Source: Galeruca laticollis
Taxonomy: Eukaryota > Arthropoda > Insecta > Coleoptera > Chrysomelidae
Direction: 5' to 3'
DNA: 64,000 bases
NCBI GenBank assembly: GCA_963921935.1
Contig: OY998180.1
Span: 99,355,480-99,419,479, forward strand
Shown piece by piece: positions 53,931-64,000 of the stretch. How positions within the stretch are numbered: the first letter of the stretch is position 1; every line of letters begins with the position of its first letter. A program made the translations under genes and the position numbers. Under the pieces are notes generated by a model. It was not told the DNA's origin, made no database searches, and saw only the letters and a list, made by a program, of their open reading frames with translations.

Positions 53931-55084
53931 TTTTAAATGCGTCTTCGATTTTAGTAGCCTTTGATATAAAAGAGATAGTATAAAGGATTAAGTGAGATTG
54001 AAAAATATGAGTATTTCACAGATGAATGATTTCAACTGAATATTGTGAGCATGTCAATAGTTGAAAAATTTCAGAGTTAAGTTAACATCGGAAGTGAATA
54101 AATTGGCACGTTATCAATTTAATATATAACCTCATAGTTAATATTTTTCAATTATCTTCTATGGAAACTAAAGTTAAAAATTTGCTTGATTTTATTAAGA
54201 TAGTTGCGTTCTGAAGTTTATTCCAGAGATTCGGGCTTGGCTCATCATAAATGAAGGATTTGTTGTAACCTATAAATATCTCAAATTCACTTCCACGTCC
54301 AGCTCATCGATATGGGAAACGTAAATTGAAGTGGTTTCGAACACTATACGTAAAATGGGTTGGACCTCCATTTTGCAAGAAAAGTTATCATGTAAATTTA
54401 AAGAAAGATGGTCCTACATTACCTCCACAGGGTTTGAAATAAATTGGAATATTCTACGCCATTTAATTTTGGAAGAAACTTCAGTCTCCAATAATCCTCA
54501 TCTGAATTTTAATTGAGAATTTGTTTGGATTTTGAATAAAAATACATATGCTCAAGTGAGGATACTTGTATTATCATCCCCAATGACATTAATTACTGAT
54601 GCTAAATTTATATAAAAGATTATGTATATTATTTTTATTAAACGAACAATAGACTATCGAAACATGTTTCGTCAATTATTTGACTTGGTTGTTCTATACT
54701 GCATTCTTAATGGGTCACACTATATTTTACTGTAGATTGTCTTTATACCAATATTTTCAACAATAATTATAAGGAAAGTATCCATTTGGAAACGAGAAAA
54801 TATTGATCTTCTATTAATTGAGCTTCAATCTGAGAAAATTCAAATCAAATAATCTTTGTTTAGCCTCTGGAATAAAAATAAACTGCTCAAAATAAGTTAA
54901 GGAAGTTAATAAATGCTGATATTGTGTTTTAACAAATCACGATTTTTGGTCAGTGTTCATAATACATTGGATGTTTCTTCTTTTATATAAGCGTTTATGT
55001 TCCATTTTGCGCAAAACTTTTGCAGTTTGAAACAACAAAATCAACATTGTGATGTGTATCATTTTTACATTTATAAAAATTAAA
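53931..55084. other. No gene supported
   Basis: The first about 70 bp upstream of the Penelope ORF may still be element. A 61-codon frame at 54331-54516 (WTSILQEKLSCKFKERWSYI) has no recognisable family. AAAATAAACTGCTCAAAATAAG near 54880 might be a Tc1-type end but its partner was not found. Confidence 0.4.
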
Positions 55085-56060
55085 GTACATAGGTTAATAA
55101 CTAGTATATTTTGCTCTAACAATAATTGCAGCCAAACAACGCCTCTGCATACTTTCAATGATGTCGTTGAAGTAGCCTAGATCGATTTGTCTCCAAAGAC
55201 TGGGTAAAAGCTGTCTTAATTCTTGAAGTGTCTTTGGGATTGGTTGTTGAAAATTGGATGCTATTTGTAGCTGGCCACAAGAATTATCGATGGGATTTAG
55301 GTCGGGCAATAGAGGGGGCAGTGCCAAATGCCTGTTGCCATGGAAGTCCAAAGCGGCTATTCTTGCACGAAGCGGTAGAACATTAAAAACTATCGTATAA
55401 ATAGAGCAAGCATGAAACAAACGTATAACATTGTTAATCGCTTGTTCGTAAGTCATGTTTCCATCAAGGACTAACAATTATGTATGCCTATTAAAGCAAA
55501 TGCTTTCCGAACAGCAACTGTACCACCTCTGAACGGTTGAACTTCCTGCACTGCTCATGGAGGAAAAATCCATACATGAACACGCCGATTATCAGAGAAC
55601 CGTCCATACTTCGATTCATCTGTGAACAATACGGACCTCCGTACAACATACTAATTCACATAGTTATTAGCCCATGTCAATCGAGCACGGCTATGAGTTT
55701 GTGTTAATGGAACTCTTCTCAAAAGTCGTCGTGTACATAAATTAACCGCGTGTAGTCTTCGACGTACTGTTTCAATTGAAACCGAAACACCAAAGGTATT
55801 CAAAAAACGCTATTGCATGCTCCGAAAAGTAGGTTCTCTACGGGTGGCACAGTCAGAAAACGATCTTGTGCGGGGGTGGTAATCCTTGGTCGTCCACTTC
55901 TAGGTCTTTCTCTCAGGTTTTAAGTTGCTCGATATCTACAGAGAAGCCGCGAAATGACACTTTCACTGACTTGGAACACACCCGCAACTTCTCTCTGAAG
56001 AATACCCGCCTCAATCCCCAATAGCCCTATTAGTTAATCCACAGTTAGTTTACGTCTAGA
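55085..56060 (-). pseudogene. Tc1-like transposase, heavily decayed
   Basis: From 56060 down, the minus strand reads, with many breaks, LLGIEAGILQREVAGVFQVS and ESVISRLLCRY (helix-turn-helix), ERPRSGRPRITTPAQDRF (the GRPR motif), then scattered blocks, and in the 55094-55477 frame LPDLNPIDNSCGQL and TLQELRQLLPSLWRQI. GRPR and PDLNPI are hallmarks of Tc1-type enzymes. The third catalytic position reads PIDN. The QDNARPH block is destroyed. It may be the same family as 29570-30170. Confidence 0.78.
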
Positions 56061-56322
56061 AATTATTCTAAACAAAAATATAAGTTTCCAATCACATTTA
56101 ACTGAATAAAATGGAACCAACAACTGATGTAAAATTCTTGAAAATACAAAAGTAAAGAACTTAAACACTTATCAACTTGGAAACACAAAAACTAGTTAGA
56201 TAAGCAAGTAAACATTCAGTATATAGTACAGATAAAACCTGGCGAATAAAACAGTTAATAATTTTCAACATAAATCCAATATTTATATACTTCCCTAACA
56301 CCAATTGCAAAGAAAAACCCAT

Positions 56323-56487
56323 GGACAGTAACAGTAATAGTGATTACGTAGACATCACAGAACACCACACACTCGAGCAAATTAATTCCCATGCCTATCT
56401 GTCACAAAACAACAGCCTAGCCCCAACTGACTCCCATCACACACTAGTTAACATAAGCGAATTAACAAGAGCCATTAAAAATTGAAA
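56323..56487 (+). other. Unidentified short ORF fused to the truncated BEL LTR
   Basis: ATG at 56323 opens 54 codons: MDSNSNSDYVDITEHHTLEQ ... HHTLVNISELTRAIKN, polar and Ser/His/Asn-rich, then TGA. Composition looks coding, like the start of a retroelement ORF1 or Gag. I cannot name it. About 65 bp after its stop the homology to the BEL LTR begins, so it belongs to whatever replaced the first 154 bp of that LTR. The 260 bp before it hold nothing recognisable. Confidence 0.35.
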
Positions 56488-56552
56488 AACTGACAGTATA
56501 CAACAACTTCGTCCTTAACATCGACAGCTATGACATCTGAACAGGCAGATGA

Positions 56553-57069
56553 AGAATCTACACAAATATCAATTTTAACTTTCCTTTCATAAAAAATTAT
56601 CTCATAACTTGCCAGTCGAGAATAAGTAAGAACTTTATCGCTTATTCTTTCTTAAAAATAACCGTTATACGCAACACATCGTGTGATTCTGCACGAAACA
56701 ACTCCCACTCCACGTCTTCTTCCTACCGAAAATCTCGAATGTTCTACCCGCCTATAAATAATTTCCCAACCTACAAATCGTCCTCTTCATCAACAGACAG
56801 TGAAGCGCGCACGTCATATTAAAAGCACTCCTTTACCGGCAAATACCGGGCATTTCAATAATTAATTAAAATAATAAGTACTCATTAAAATTAAATAAAA
56901 GTAAAAACATAACAATAGTGACAAAGTAGTAACTTCTTAATTGTGATGCAAATGAAAACTTTATAATGAAATCCGTTTAATAAAATCAAGTGAACAAGTG
57001 GATAACAGTTTAATTTAACCATACCCAACAAACTATAATGAAATAAAATAAATCTCGTCACATCAAACA
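56553..57069 (+). repeat. BEL 5' LTR, truncated at its 5' side
   Basis: AGAATCTACACAAATATCAA starts a match to the 3' LTR (AGAATCTACACGAATATCAA at 63925). The segment continues to ATCAAACA at 57069, five bases before the primer site. From the offset in the 3' LTR, a full LTR would be about 670 bp, so about 154 bp are missing here. Confidence 0.8.
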
Positions 57070-57074
57070 GTGAC

Positions 57075-57089
57075 TGGTCCTTCGAGAAC
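57075..57089 (+). promoter_or_regulatory. BEL primer-binding site
   Basis: TGGTCCTTCGAGAAC follows the LTR after GTGAC. TGGTCCTTCGAG is the usual BEL/Pao primer site, generally assigned to tRNA-Gly; the tRNA is from family knowledge. Confidence 0.8.
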
Positions 57090-57824
57090 AAAAATTATAA
57101 AATTGCCCGCATTTTACAATCAGACTAAATAAAAAGGATGATTCTGTAAAACATGGTCCTAGCGAGCCAGGATATAATCCGTATAGCAGCCTTTGCAGTC
57201 CAAAAAATACAAATCTTCAACGTCCTTCTAGGACACCAAGTAGCCTGAACAGTCTGAAACGAAAAACATTTCCAGCCTTCGAGAAAAAAATAACGATGCA
57301 AAACAATATATTGTCCAGCAGATAACCGAACCCCAGACACCGGAATTCAGTGAAAAGCCGAATATTATAAGATAAGTATATATGATTGATAAAAATTTAC
57401 ATATCTGAACAAATGTTTCATACATATAGTGTGTGGTAAAAATCAATTCTTAAATAATTCAAACATTTATTACATTTCTTAATTTAAAGTTTAGTTTTGG
57501 ACATTTAATAACATTCTTTAATATCAATTTTGTAAAATAATCATATTTATATTACGCAATATTATTCAAATACTTATAGATATTTCTCATTGTAAACTGA
57601 TTGTCGACTTTATAATATATTGCAAACATTAGTAAAAATTATACAAGGCACTTCTGTTTGTAAAAATTATAAATAACTTTTCTGTTAATATGTGTGACAT
57701 AACTGTTATAGTTTAACATAATTCAATTATAATGAAACATTTAATTTGTCTCTTACAATACATAACAGCAAATTCGTATTTTATGTTAAATAAATCGCTT
57801 AAATAATTAATATATCATTAAAAA
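57090..57824 (+). other. BEL leader between primer site and gag
   Basis: A readable stretch from 57139 (DSVKHGPSEPGYNPYSSLCS, then PSRTPSSLNSLKRKTFPAFE) without ATG suggests a decayed extra coding piece or an older Gag N-terminus. The rest to 57824 is AT-rich and unrecognised. Confidence 0.45.
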
Positions 57825-59062
57825 ATGGATTCTTTGAAAACTCAACGCGACAGTTGTAAGGCACCAATCACTCGTATTTATAACGGGTTCCATAGCACCC
57901 TGGATGAGTCAGACAAGTATCCTTTCAAATCCCGAATAGACAATTTAGATAAATATTATTCCAAATACTCTGAGATTCAAGATCAGATAGAAATTATAGC
58001 AGTAGATCCCGAACAAGAATTCGATGACAGAAGTCAAATCGATGAAAAATATTATTCATTAGATTGTAAATTACAAAATGCTTATGAAAAATGAAACTCA
58101 AAATACATTCAAATTGCTCAATCAAATTTACAAAATCAGAGTGAAACTCATATTCGTTTACCGTCAATAGAGATACCAATGTTTTGCGGAGACAGTACAA
58201 AATATACTGCTTTTATAGATTTGTTCAATGCTTTAATAATAAATAATACCAGACTTACATCTACAACTGAAAAATTCTATTATTTAAAATCATACTTGAG
58301 AGATGACCCTCTAAATTTAATTTCTCAATTACCAGTTGATGAAAATAATGTCGATATAGCTTTAGACTTGTTAAATTCTAAATATAATAACAGGAGGCAA
58401 TTGTTACTGCCCATTTCAACAGTTTAACAGCTTGTAATAATATGTCAAAATGTACTGCACAGCAATTAAGAGTATTTACATCTGAAGCTAGAGCTATAGT
58501 GAAATCACTACTAAATTTAAATATTAGCAAGGAAGATTTATTTGATGCTTTAATTGTTTATATTTTAAAAACTAAATTAGACTATGGCACTAATAGATCT
58601 CTTAAAGAAAAAGAGACTGATCAAAATTTAATCACTAGCGATAATTTTTTTGACTTCTTGGAGAAAAAATGTACTGTTTCGGAAAACTTGCTCACCCAAG
58701 ATCCTAAACTTGATTCATCCCATCCGCATCGTAGTCAGTCTGCTAATGTGACCACACCAACTAATAGAGTAACATTATTTACAAATCAACACTCACTTCC
58801 CGATCAAACCTCACCACGTAACAATGATCAACGTAACCAATCTTCTTTTAGTGCAGCTTATAACTCCAATTACTTTCCAACCTGCTCGTTCTGTAAAGAA
58901 ACAGACCACAAAATTTACGTTTGCTCCCAATTCGGAATGCTTTCCATACCTGATCGGAACAAATACATTAGAGAAAATAAAATGTGCTTCAGGTGCCTAG
59001 GTTCTAAACACACGATCCTTAACTGTGTATCTGTTAAATCACTTAAACAATTCTCCACCTAG
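57825..59062 (+). pseudogene. BEL gag with two zinc knuckles
   Basis: MDSLKTQRDSCKAPITRIYN starts gag. A TGA at 58092-58094 interrupts the frame, which then continues in phase: IEIPMFCGDSTKYTAFIDLF, FYYLKSYLRDDPLNLISQLP and NVDIALDLLNSKYNNRRQL, the DUF1759-like region of BEL Gag. A shift near 58400 leads to FTSEARAIVKSLLNLN and DFLEKKCTVSENLL. Knuckles CSFCKETDHKIYVC and CFRCLGSKHTILNC lie at the end (about residues 150-195 of the last frame). Gag builds the particle and packages RNA. Confidence 0.86.
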
Positions 59063-59756
59063 ACAAAACACTGATACGAGATCTTTCAACAGAAATTATA
59101 CTCATTCACATCATGCATCTTCAGAACAACATACACAATATAAATCTCATCCAGAAAATCAAACAGAAATAGTTCGTAACACTCCCTCCACATCTAGAAC
59201 CGATTCTTTCACTACACCAGAAGAGAATAATTCGCATCCTCTCCCCAATTTAACAATGTTCAATCTAGATGGAAGCCATGTGCCTCTAGCCACAGCTAAT
59301 ATTCTAATTTACTCTCAATCAGGCCCTGCAATTAAAGATCGAACCCTTCTAGACCCAGGCAGTCAAAACTCTTTTATCTGTTCTCACTTAGTAAATCAAC
59401 TAAACGGAACAACTTTCAAACAACCCTTATGGGTATCTCGCATCTGTAACAATAATCAAAGTATTGACTCTATATTTGACCTCATATTCTATTTTGCCAC
59501 TGATGAATCTTCATGTTTCGAAACCACTTGTGCTGTCGTTAAGCAAATAACAATATCCCTTTCTCAAGTCGTGATTGATATGAAATCATTAGACATACCA
59601 CCTCATCTTTTATTTTCTTTAGCTGATCAATCTTTCGGAACCCCTTCCCAAATAGATGTTTTACTGGGAGCTGACATTTATTATACATTACTTAAACCAG
59701 GCATTCACAAATTAGGAAAAAATCTACCTACCCTTATATCGACCTATCTTGGTTGA
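59025..59756 (+). pseudogene. BEL aspartic protease region
   Basis: It overlaps the end of gag in another frame. After a Ser/Thr/His-rich spacer, TLLDPGSQNSFICSHLVNQL holds the active-site Asp in the LLDPGSQ form common in BEL, and IDVLLGADIYYTLL gives the second conserved strand, as in the DUF1758/A17 family. A stop at 59754-59756 ends the frame, followed by ACIRNDTPIVAMT in another frame. The protease matures Gag-Pol. Confidence 0.82.
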
Positions 59757-60642
59757 GTAACATCAGGCACTGTTCCCCCTGCTTGTATCAGAAATGACAC
59801 TCCGATCGTCGCTATGACCCAATCTTTTCACTCCATAGTAAATGATCCACCATACCTACCCACTGTAGACAAATTTTGGAATAAAGAGGAACTCATAATA
59901 ATTCCCGATCAATTGTTAAAGTAGTCCTGCCTCTTACTTAGGACTCTGCCCACAAAGAATTGTGTTTTTAAGGAAAGTAGTTCAACTACCAAAGTCAGAA
60001 TAGTTTTTGATTATTCAGCCTAATCTTCTTCTCAAATATCTCTAAATGACATCTCATTGAAAGGACCCAGGGTTCAGCCAGAATTACTTGATATTTTATT
60101 AAGATTCCAAAATTTTAAATATGCTTTCCCAGTTGACATCTCCAAAGTGTATCGTCAAATAGAACTAAACGACCGCTTCCATTTTCTACAGAATGCCTTA
60201 TGGAGAGACTCTCCATCAGACCCTTTTATTTGCATCCAACTCAATACAGTATCTTTTGTGCAAAACAGTGCAACTCTTTTAGCTTTTCGTAACATAAAAA
60301 AAAATAGCTTTAAGAAACCCCCAACACCCTGATGTTCAACTTGCACTTCTATCACAAACTTATGTTGATGATATCCTGACAGGAGCAAATTCCGTAGCGG
60401 ACCTTATTCAACTCCATCATAATCTCAAAAATATTCTACAACAATCAGGTTTTGAAATTCATAAAGTATGTTCCAACTTTCTTCATTTCTCTAACAAACA
60501 TTTATCGGACACTCTTTCTGAGAAAAACCTAAATTTAGACGATAACCCTAGCAAAGTTTTAGGAATCACTTGGAATCCAAAAACAGACATTTTACAAATC
60601 CAATCCCCCCCCTCATTCGATAACAAGCTAACGGAAAGACTA
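59757..60642 (+). pseudogene. BEL reverse transcriptase, broken
   Basis: The region reads FWNKEEL (59877), KVRIVFDYSA (60000), LKGPRVQPELLDILLRFQNF, KYAFPVDISKVYRQIELNDR with the first catalytic Asp, HFLQNALWR, and after an A-run at about 60296-60306 LSQTYVDDILTGANSVADL with YVDD at about 60362. SKVLGITWNPKTDIL follows near 60555. At least three frame changes and stops are present. The RT is clearly BEL-type (YVDD, DI.K.(Y/F).Q(I/V)). Confidence 0.85.
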
Positions 60643-61290
60643 ATGGTATCTATAATATCTCAATATTTCGACCTCTTAGGCCTTATTAACCCTGTAACTG
60701 TTCAAGAAAAATTAATAATGCAACATCTTTGGTTACTCAAAATCTCATGGGACGATCCCATCACGGACAGCTCACTCATAAAGAAATGGCATAACTTCGT
60801 GGAAAGTATGACCCACCTACCTTCTCTACATATACCCAGACACATCTTAAAAATAAACAAATATCGCATTTAGAACTACACGGCTTCTGTGGCGCCAGTT
60901 CATTGGCTTATGGAGGCTGCTCTTACATACGAGCAATTTACACTGATTTTTCTGCTTCTTCTCATTTCCAAATCTCGCGTATCACCAGTCAGCAAACCAC
61001 TCACAGCTCCCAAATTAGAAGTGTTTGCCATGGTCCTATTATCAAAACTTTATACATGTTTGCGGAACATCCTCGACCAACAATTAAAAATCTCTTCGTT
61101 TATCTTATGGTCCGATTCTCAAATCGCTCTTTACTGGATTAAAAGTATTCCCACACGACGGGCAGTTTTGTCTGCAACAGAGTTACTCAAATTCAACAAG
61201 CACCCCATTCAGCTACTTGGAGACACATCAGGTCTCACCTCAACCCGGCAGACATCCTATCCAATGGGGTCAGCAATTAGACTTTCCTAG
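60643..61290 (+). pseudogene. BEL connection and RNase H region
   Basis: The first frame (60643-60873) has SIISQYFDLLGLINPVTVQE and LWLLKISWDDPI, the connector typical of BEL pol. It is followed by LAYGGCSYIRAIYTDFSASS (a degenerate first RNase H strand), APKLEVFAMVLLSKL (Glu) and SFILWSDSQIALYWIKSIP (Asp). Frames change near 60875 and 61220. RNase H degrades the genomic RNA during cDNA synthesis. Confidence 0.82.
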
Positions 61291-62880
61291 TAATAAGTGG
61301 TTTTCTGGTCCGCCATTTCTATTGAAATCTCCCCAAGATACGTCTTGCTACGACACATTTTCTTGTTTATCCGACCCTCCTGAAGAAAATAAAAAGTCAC
61401 TCGTCACGACAACAACACCAGCAAATCCCTTTATAAATTTAATATACCGTTCATCATCCCTAACTAAATTAATCAGAACCATGGCATACGTACACAAATT
61501 CGTAGAAACCTTACGTCATCCAGACACCACTCAGAAAACTTTTTCTAGACAAAATTTAGATACCGCGTTACTTTTCCTAATACGCCAGGTACAGATAAAC
61601 AATTTCCCAAACCTTTTTCGCGCGTTATAAAAGTATCAGCATCCTTTAGACAAACGATATGTATTATTAAACCTTTTTATAGACAACGATAACCTCATTA
61701 GAGTCGGAGGAAGACTCTCTCATTCCCTTGTTTCCTATGAACAAAAACACCCTATCGTGTTGCCTGCTCATTATCATTTCTCAACTCTGGTCTGACAAAG
61801 AGAACATAAACGCTTGGGACACAGTGGTCCTCAAACTGTATTAGCCAATATTCATTTACAATTCTGGCCCATCGACGGCCTGCGAGAAATCAAACGTATC
61901 ATAAATAAATGTATGATGCATCACAGATTCAAGGCCATAACCGCCCAACAAATCATGTCCAATTTACCTTCACGTCGTGTAACACTTTGCCGTCCTTTCC
62001 AGACCACCGGAATTGACTTCGCCGGTCCCTTTTCAATAAAATCATCTCATCTAAAACGAGCCCCAATAACTAAACGTTATATATCCTTATTTGTATGTTT
62101 CGCTATTAAAGCCGTTCATCTTGAATTAGTCTCTGACCTATCCACAGATTCTTTTATAGCTTCTTTGAAGCGCTTCACCTCTAGACGAGGACCCCCGTCT
62201 GTAATATACAGCGTTAATGATATAAATTTTGTTGGTGCTAACAACTATCTTATATAAATATCTCAATTCCTGACAAAGAATTTTTCTCCCATATACGATT
62301 ACTTAATTACTACTTCAATAGAATGGAAATGCAATACCTCCAGATCTCCACATTGGGGTGGTCTCTTGGAAGCAGGTGTCAAAAGTGTTAAAACCCATTA
62401 CCCTTACATTCGAACAATTCAGCAACTATCTTAACACAGATAGAAGCCATCATCAATTCAAGACCCTCACATCCCCTTTCTACTGATTTACATCCTTTAA
62501 CACCAGGTCATTTTCTCATAGGAGCACCCGACAAAGACTTATCGTCACTCCTACAAACAGATTAAAGTTCTGGCAACAATCTACTCATGCACAACAAAAT
62601 TTCTGGAAAAGGTGGTCGGTCGACTACCTCAATCAATTTGAAAATCGTCCCAAATGGACTACCCCATTAAAAGATCTCACTATAGGAACCATGGTCCTAG
62701 TCAAAGATGACGACTCCCCTCCATTAAGAGGGCCTTTAGCCCGCATCATACCCCAGGCAAAGACGGTAGAATCCGTTCAGTCCAAATCAAGACAGCTTCA
62801 GGAATTTACACTCGACCAATTGTCAAAATCATTCCTTTACCCACACCGGACTCCTCCCACTCATAAATAACAAACCCACA
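61291..62880 (+). pseudogene. BEL integrase, catalytic core mutated
   Basis: After a spacer (61217-61630) come NLIRVGGRLSHSLVSYEQKH and PIVLPAHYHFSTLV, then HKRLGHSGPQTVLANI and a degenerate HHCC (CMMHHRFKA). FQTTGIDFAGPFSIKSSH has the first catalytic Asp. YSVNDINFVGANN stands where YSDNGTNFVGANN is usual, so the second Asp is lost. A stop at 62254-62257 follows; SIEWKCNTSRSPHWGGLLEA further on keeps the Glu. The C-terminal PSTDLHPLTPGHFLIGAP block lies near 62480. Integrase inserts cDNA into the chromosome; this one cannot. Confidence 0.86.
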
Positions 62881-63364
62881 AAAAAGAAATCAATTGTTCA
62901 ACCTATTTCTCGCCCGCGATAGAACCGGCTCCCCAATTTCAGACAAATGTCTCTCTCAAAAAAGGGAGTAGCGCAACCCGAAAAAATATCCACAGCAGCT
63001 CTCTATGCTCCCTCATGGAGTTAGTTTTACATCCCATCAACACTTGCTTCCACTTTTTGTTCATATATGTCCGAGGTTCCTGGGCCGTTACTCCTAAAAC
63101 AAACTGGTACTACAATTGAATTAACCTAGAGTCGTTGCTTGGCGTGAAGTAAGTCGCTAGGCCTCAATCGGACCGGGTAAGCCTCTGCCGGTGGAGTATT
63201 GCCTGGTATATAGATAAAGTAGGCCCGAAAAAACTGCCGCTTGGCCCCTTTGTCTTCTCATTCTCTTATAGAACAAAAATCATCTAGTTCTCATTAAACA
63301 TCTCTTACTTACTCTCTTGACATTAAATAATCTCTTTCTCACTATCTCTCAAAAAACAAACAGA
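62881..63364 (+). other. BEL 3' non-coding region, first part
   Basis: Contains a purine tract AAAAAAGGGAG (62958 region), but this is 800 bp before the 3' LTR, so it is not a normally placed polypurine tract. No ORF recognised. Confidence 0.5.
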
Positions 63365-63545
63365 GATTCTAGCCTATTTCTAGAATACTCACTCATTCAC
63401 TCTTAAAAAAGAGACTCTAGCCTATTTCTAGAGTACTCACGCAAGCCCTCTTAAAAAAGAGACTCTAGCCTATTTCTAGAGTACTCACTCATTCACTTTA
63501 AAAAAAGAGAGTCTATCTAGAGTAATCACTCATTCACTCTTACAC
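63365..63545 (+). repeat. 48-bp tandem repeat in the BEL 3' region, almost four copies
   Basis: GACTCTAGCCTATTTCTAGA-type units begin at 63365, 63413, 63461 and 63509 (spacing 48 each). Each contains an inverted repeat ACTCTAG...CTAGAGT and a CACTCATTCACTCTT block; the fourth copy has lost the GCCTATT part. Confidence 0.92.
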
Positions 63546-63770
63546 TAATGTTGATATCAGAGTCCTAACATCACTCTGATACCATTATACAATTATATTT
63601 CATACTTATTTACTTCCACAGACACACTTATATACTGTTATTTTACACTTATGTATCAGAGCACTATACACTCACTTTACATAAACCCATTTATTCACTC
63701 ACATCATTATTCGGTTTCTTATAATATCCATTCGCTGTCACTATTTCATTCTTTCCCGCGCCCCCCAATA

Positions 63771-64000
63771 TGTACGAATTTAAGAATTAACCTTAAATTC
63801 TTCCTGCAAATTATAAACTAATCACATTCATCTTCACCCCTGTATATTAATTATTACGCATTTTATATACATATTACAAATAATTCCTGAATATAAATCA
63901 TTCATCACATCTATTTACCATTTCAGAATCTACACGAATATCAATTTCAACTTTCCTTCCATAAAAAATTATGTCATAACTTCCCAGTCGAGAATAAATA
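63771..64000 (+). repeat. BEL 3' LTR, cut by the window end
   Basis: Starts TGTACGAATTTAAGAATTAA with an immediate inverted repeat (GAATTTAAG/CTTAAATTC), like the LTR at 28453. From 63925 it matches the 5' LTR at 56553. The preceding GCGCCCCCCAATA is not purine-rich. About 440 bp of it should lie beyond the window. Confidence 0.82.

Larger units (their letters stand above)
56553..64000 (+). mobile_element. BEL/Pao LTR retrotransposon, degenerate, running off the window
   Basis: In order: 3' part of the 5' LTR, primer site, about 750-bp leader, gag with knuckles, A17-type protease, RT, RNase H, integrase, a long non-coding 3' part with 48-bp repeats, and the start of the 3' LTR. The domain order and the DUF1759/DUF1758-like gag and protease identify BEL/Pao. 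Every domain is readable but interrupted, so it cannot move by itself. No envelope-like ORF was seen. Confidence 0.9.

Noticed and set aside
62950..62975. AAAAAAGGGAG as the BEL polypurine tract
   Set aside because: It is about 800 bp from the LTR start at 63771 that both LTR comparison and the 28.4-kb LTR support; kept only as an alternative.

Overview
This is eukaryotic, AT-rich repeat DNA, almost certainly from an insect; a beetle is my best guess, but no host gene here fixes the species. The evidence is the transposon set: BEL/Pao and Ty3/gypsy LTR elements, I-, CR1/Jockey-, RTE- and R4-type non-LTR elements, Penelope-like elements, DD41D (rosa/Visitor) mariners, Tc1-like and piggyBac remnants, satellites and long (TA)n tracts. 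Nearly every long open frame is a piece of transposon, mostly broken by stops or frameshifts.

Layout. 1-9 kb: a decayed DD41D mariner with very long inverted repeats (808-2401), a gypsy LTR with primer site and broken gag (3450-4674), and a CR1/Jockey-like non-LTR element on the minus strand (4980-8305). 9-14.4 kb: a nearly complete I-superfamily element on the minus strand with a recognisable internal promoter at its 5' end. 14.9-21.1 kb: a tandemly repeated AT-rich unit carrying nested hairpins, related hairpin modules, and RTE/Jockey scraps. 21.8-23.5 kb: a gypsy deletion derivative in which gag runs into the integrase C-terminus, followed by a CCCH finger and a 3' LTR. 24-32 kb: an 81-bp tandem repeat, a small two-helix membrane ORF, a non-LTR fragment, a BEL-like LTR, Tc1 and piggyBac fragments, a 175-bp satellite and a G-rich repeat.

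32.7-40.1 kb is a stack of nested insertions. An RTE-like element on the minus strand is split by a Jockey-like RT piece, a (CT)n expansion inside its RT codons, a gypsy LTR/gag remnant, and a complete 4.1-kb retroelement on the plus strand bounded by a perfect 15-bp target-site duplication. 40.5-47.4 kb: a second, inverted copy of the 175-bp satellite, then an intact-looking DD41D mariner and an R4-like element, both set in (TA)n. 48.06-48.62 kb: a candidate small host gene of three exons (90 residues). 49.3-54 kb: Penelope-like elements, including a head-to-head inverted pair with a hammerhead-like motif in one arm only. 55-56 kb: a Tc1-like remnant. 56.5 kb to the end: a BEL/Pao element (truncated 5' LTR, primer site, gag, protease, RT, RNase H, integrase, 48-bp repeats, start of the 3' LTR).

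There is no operon-like or multi-gene system here. The elements relate through nesting and shared landing sites. The strongest new-looking items are the hammerhead-like Penelope ends, the hairpin-module repeat family, the gypsy derivative with a CCCH finger, and the three-exon small gene.
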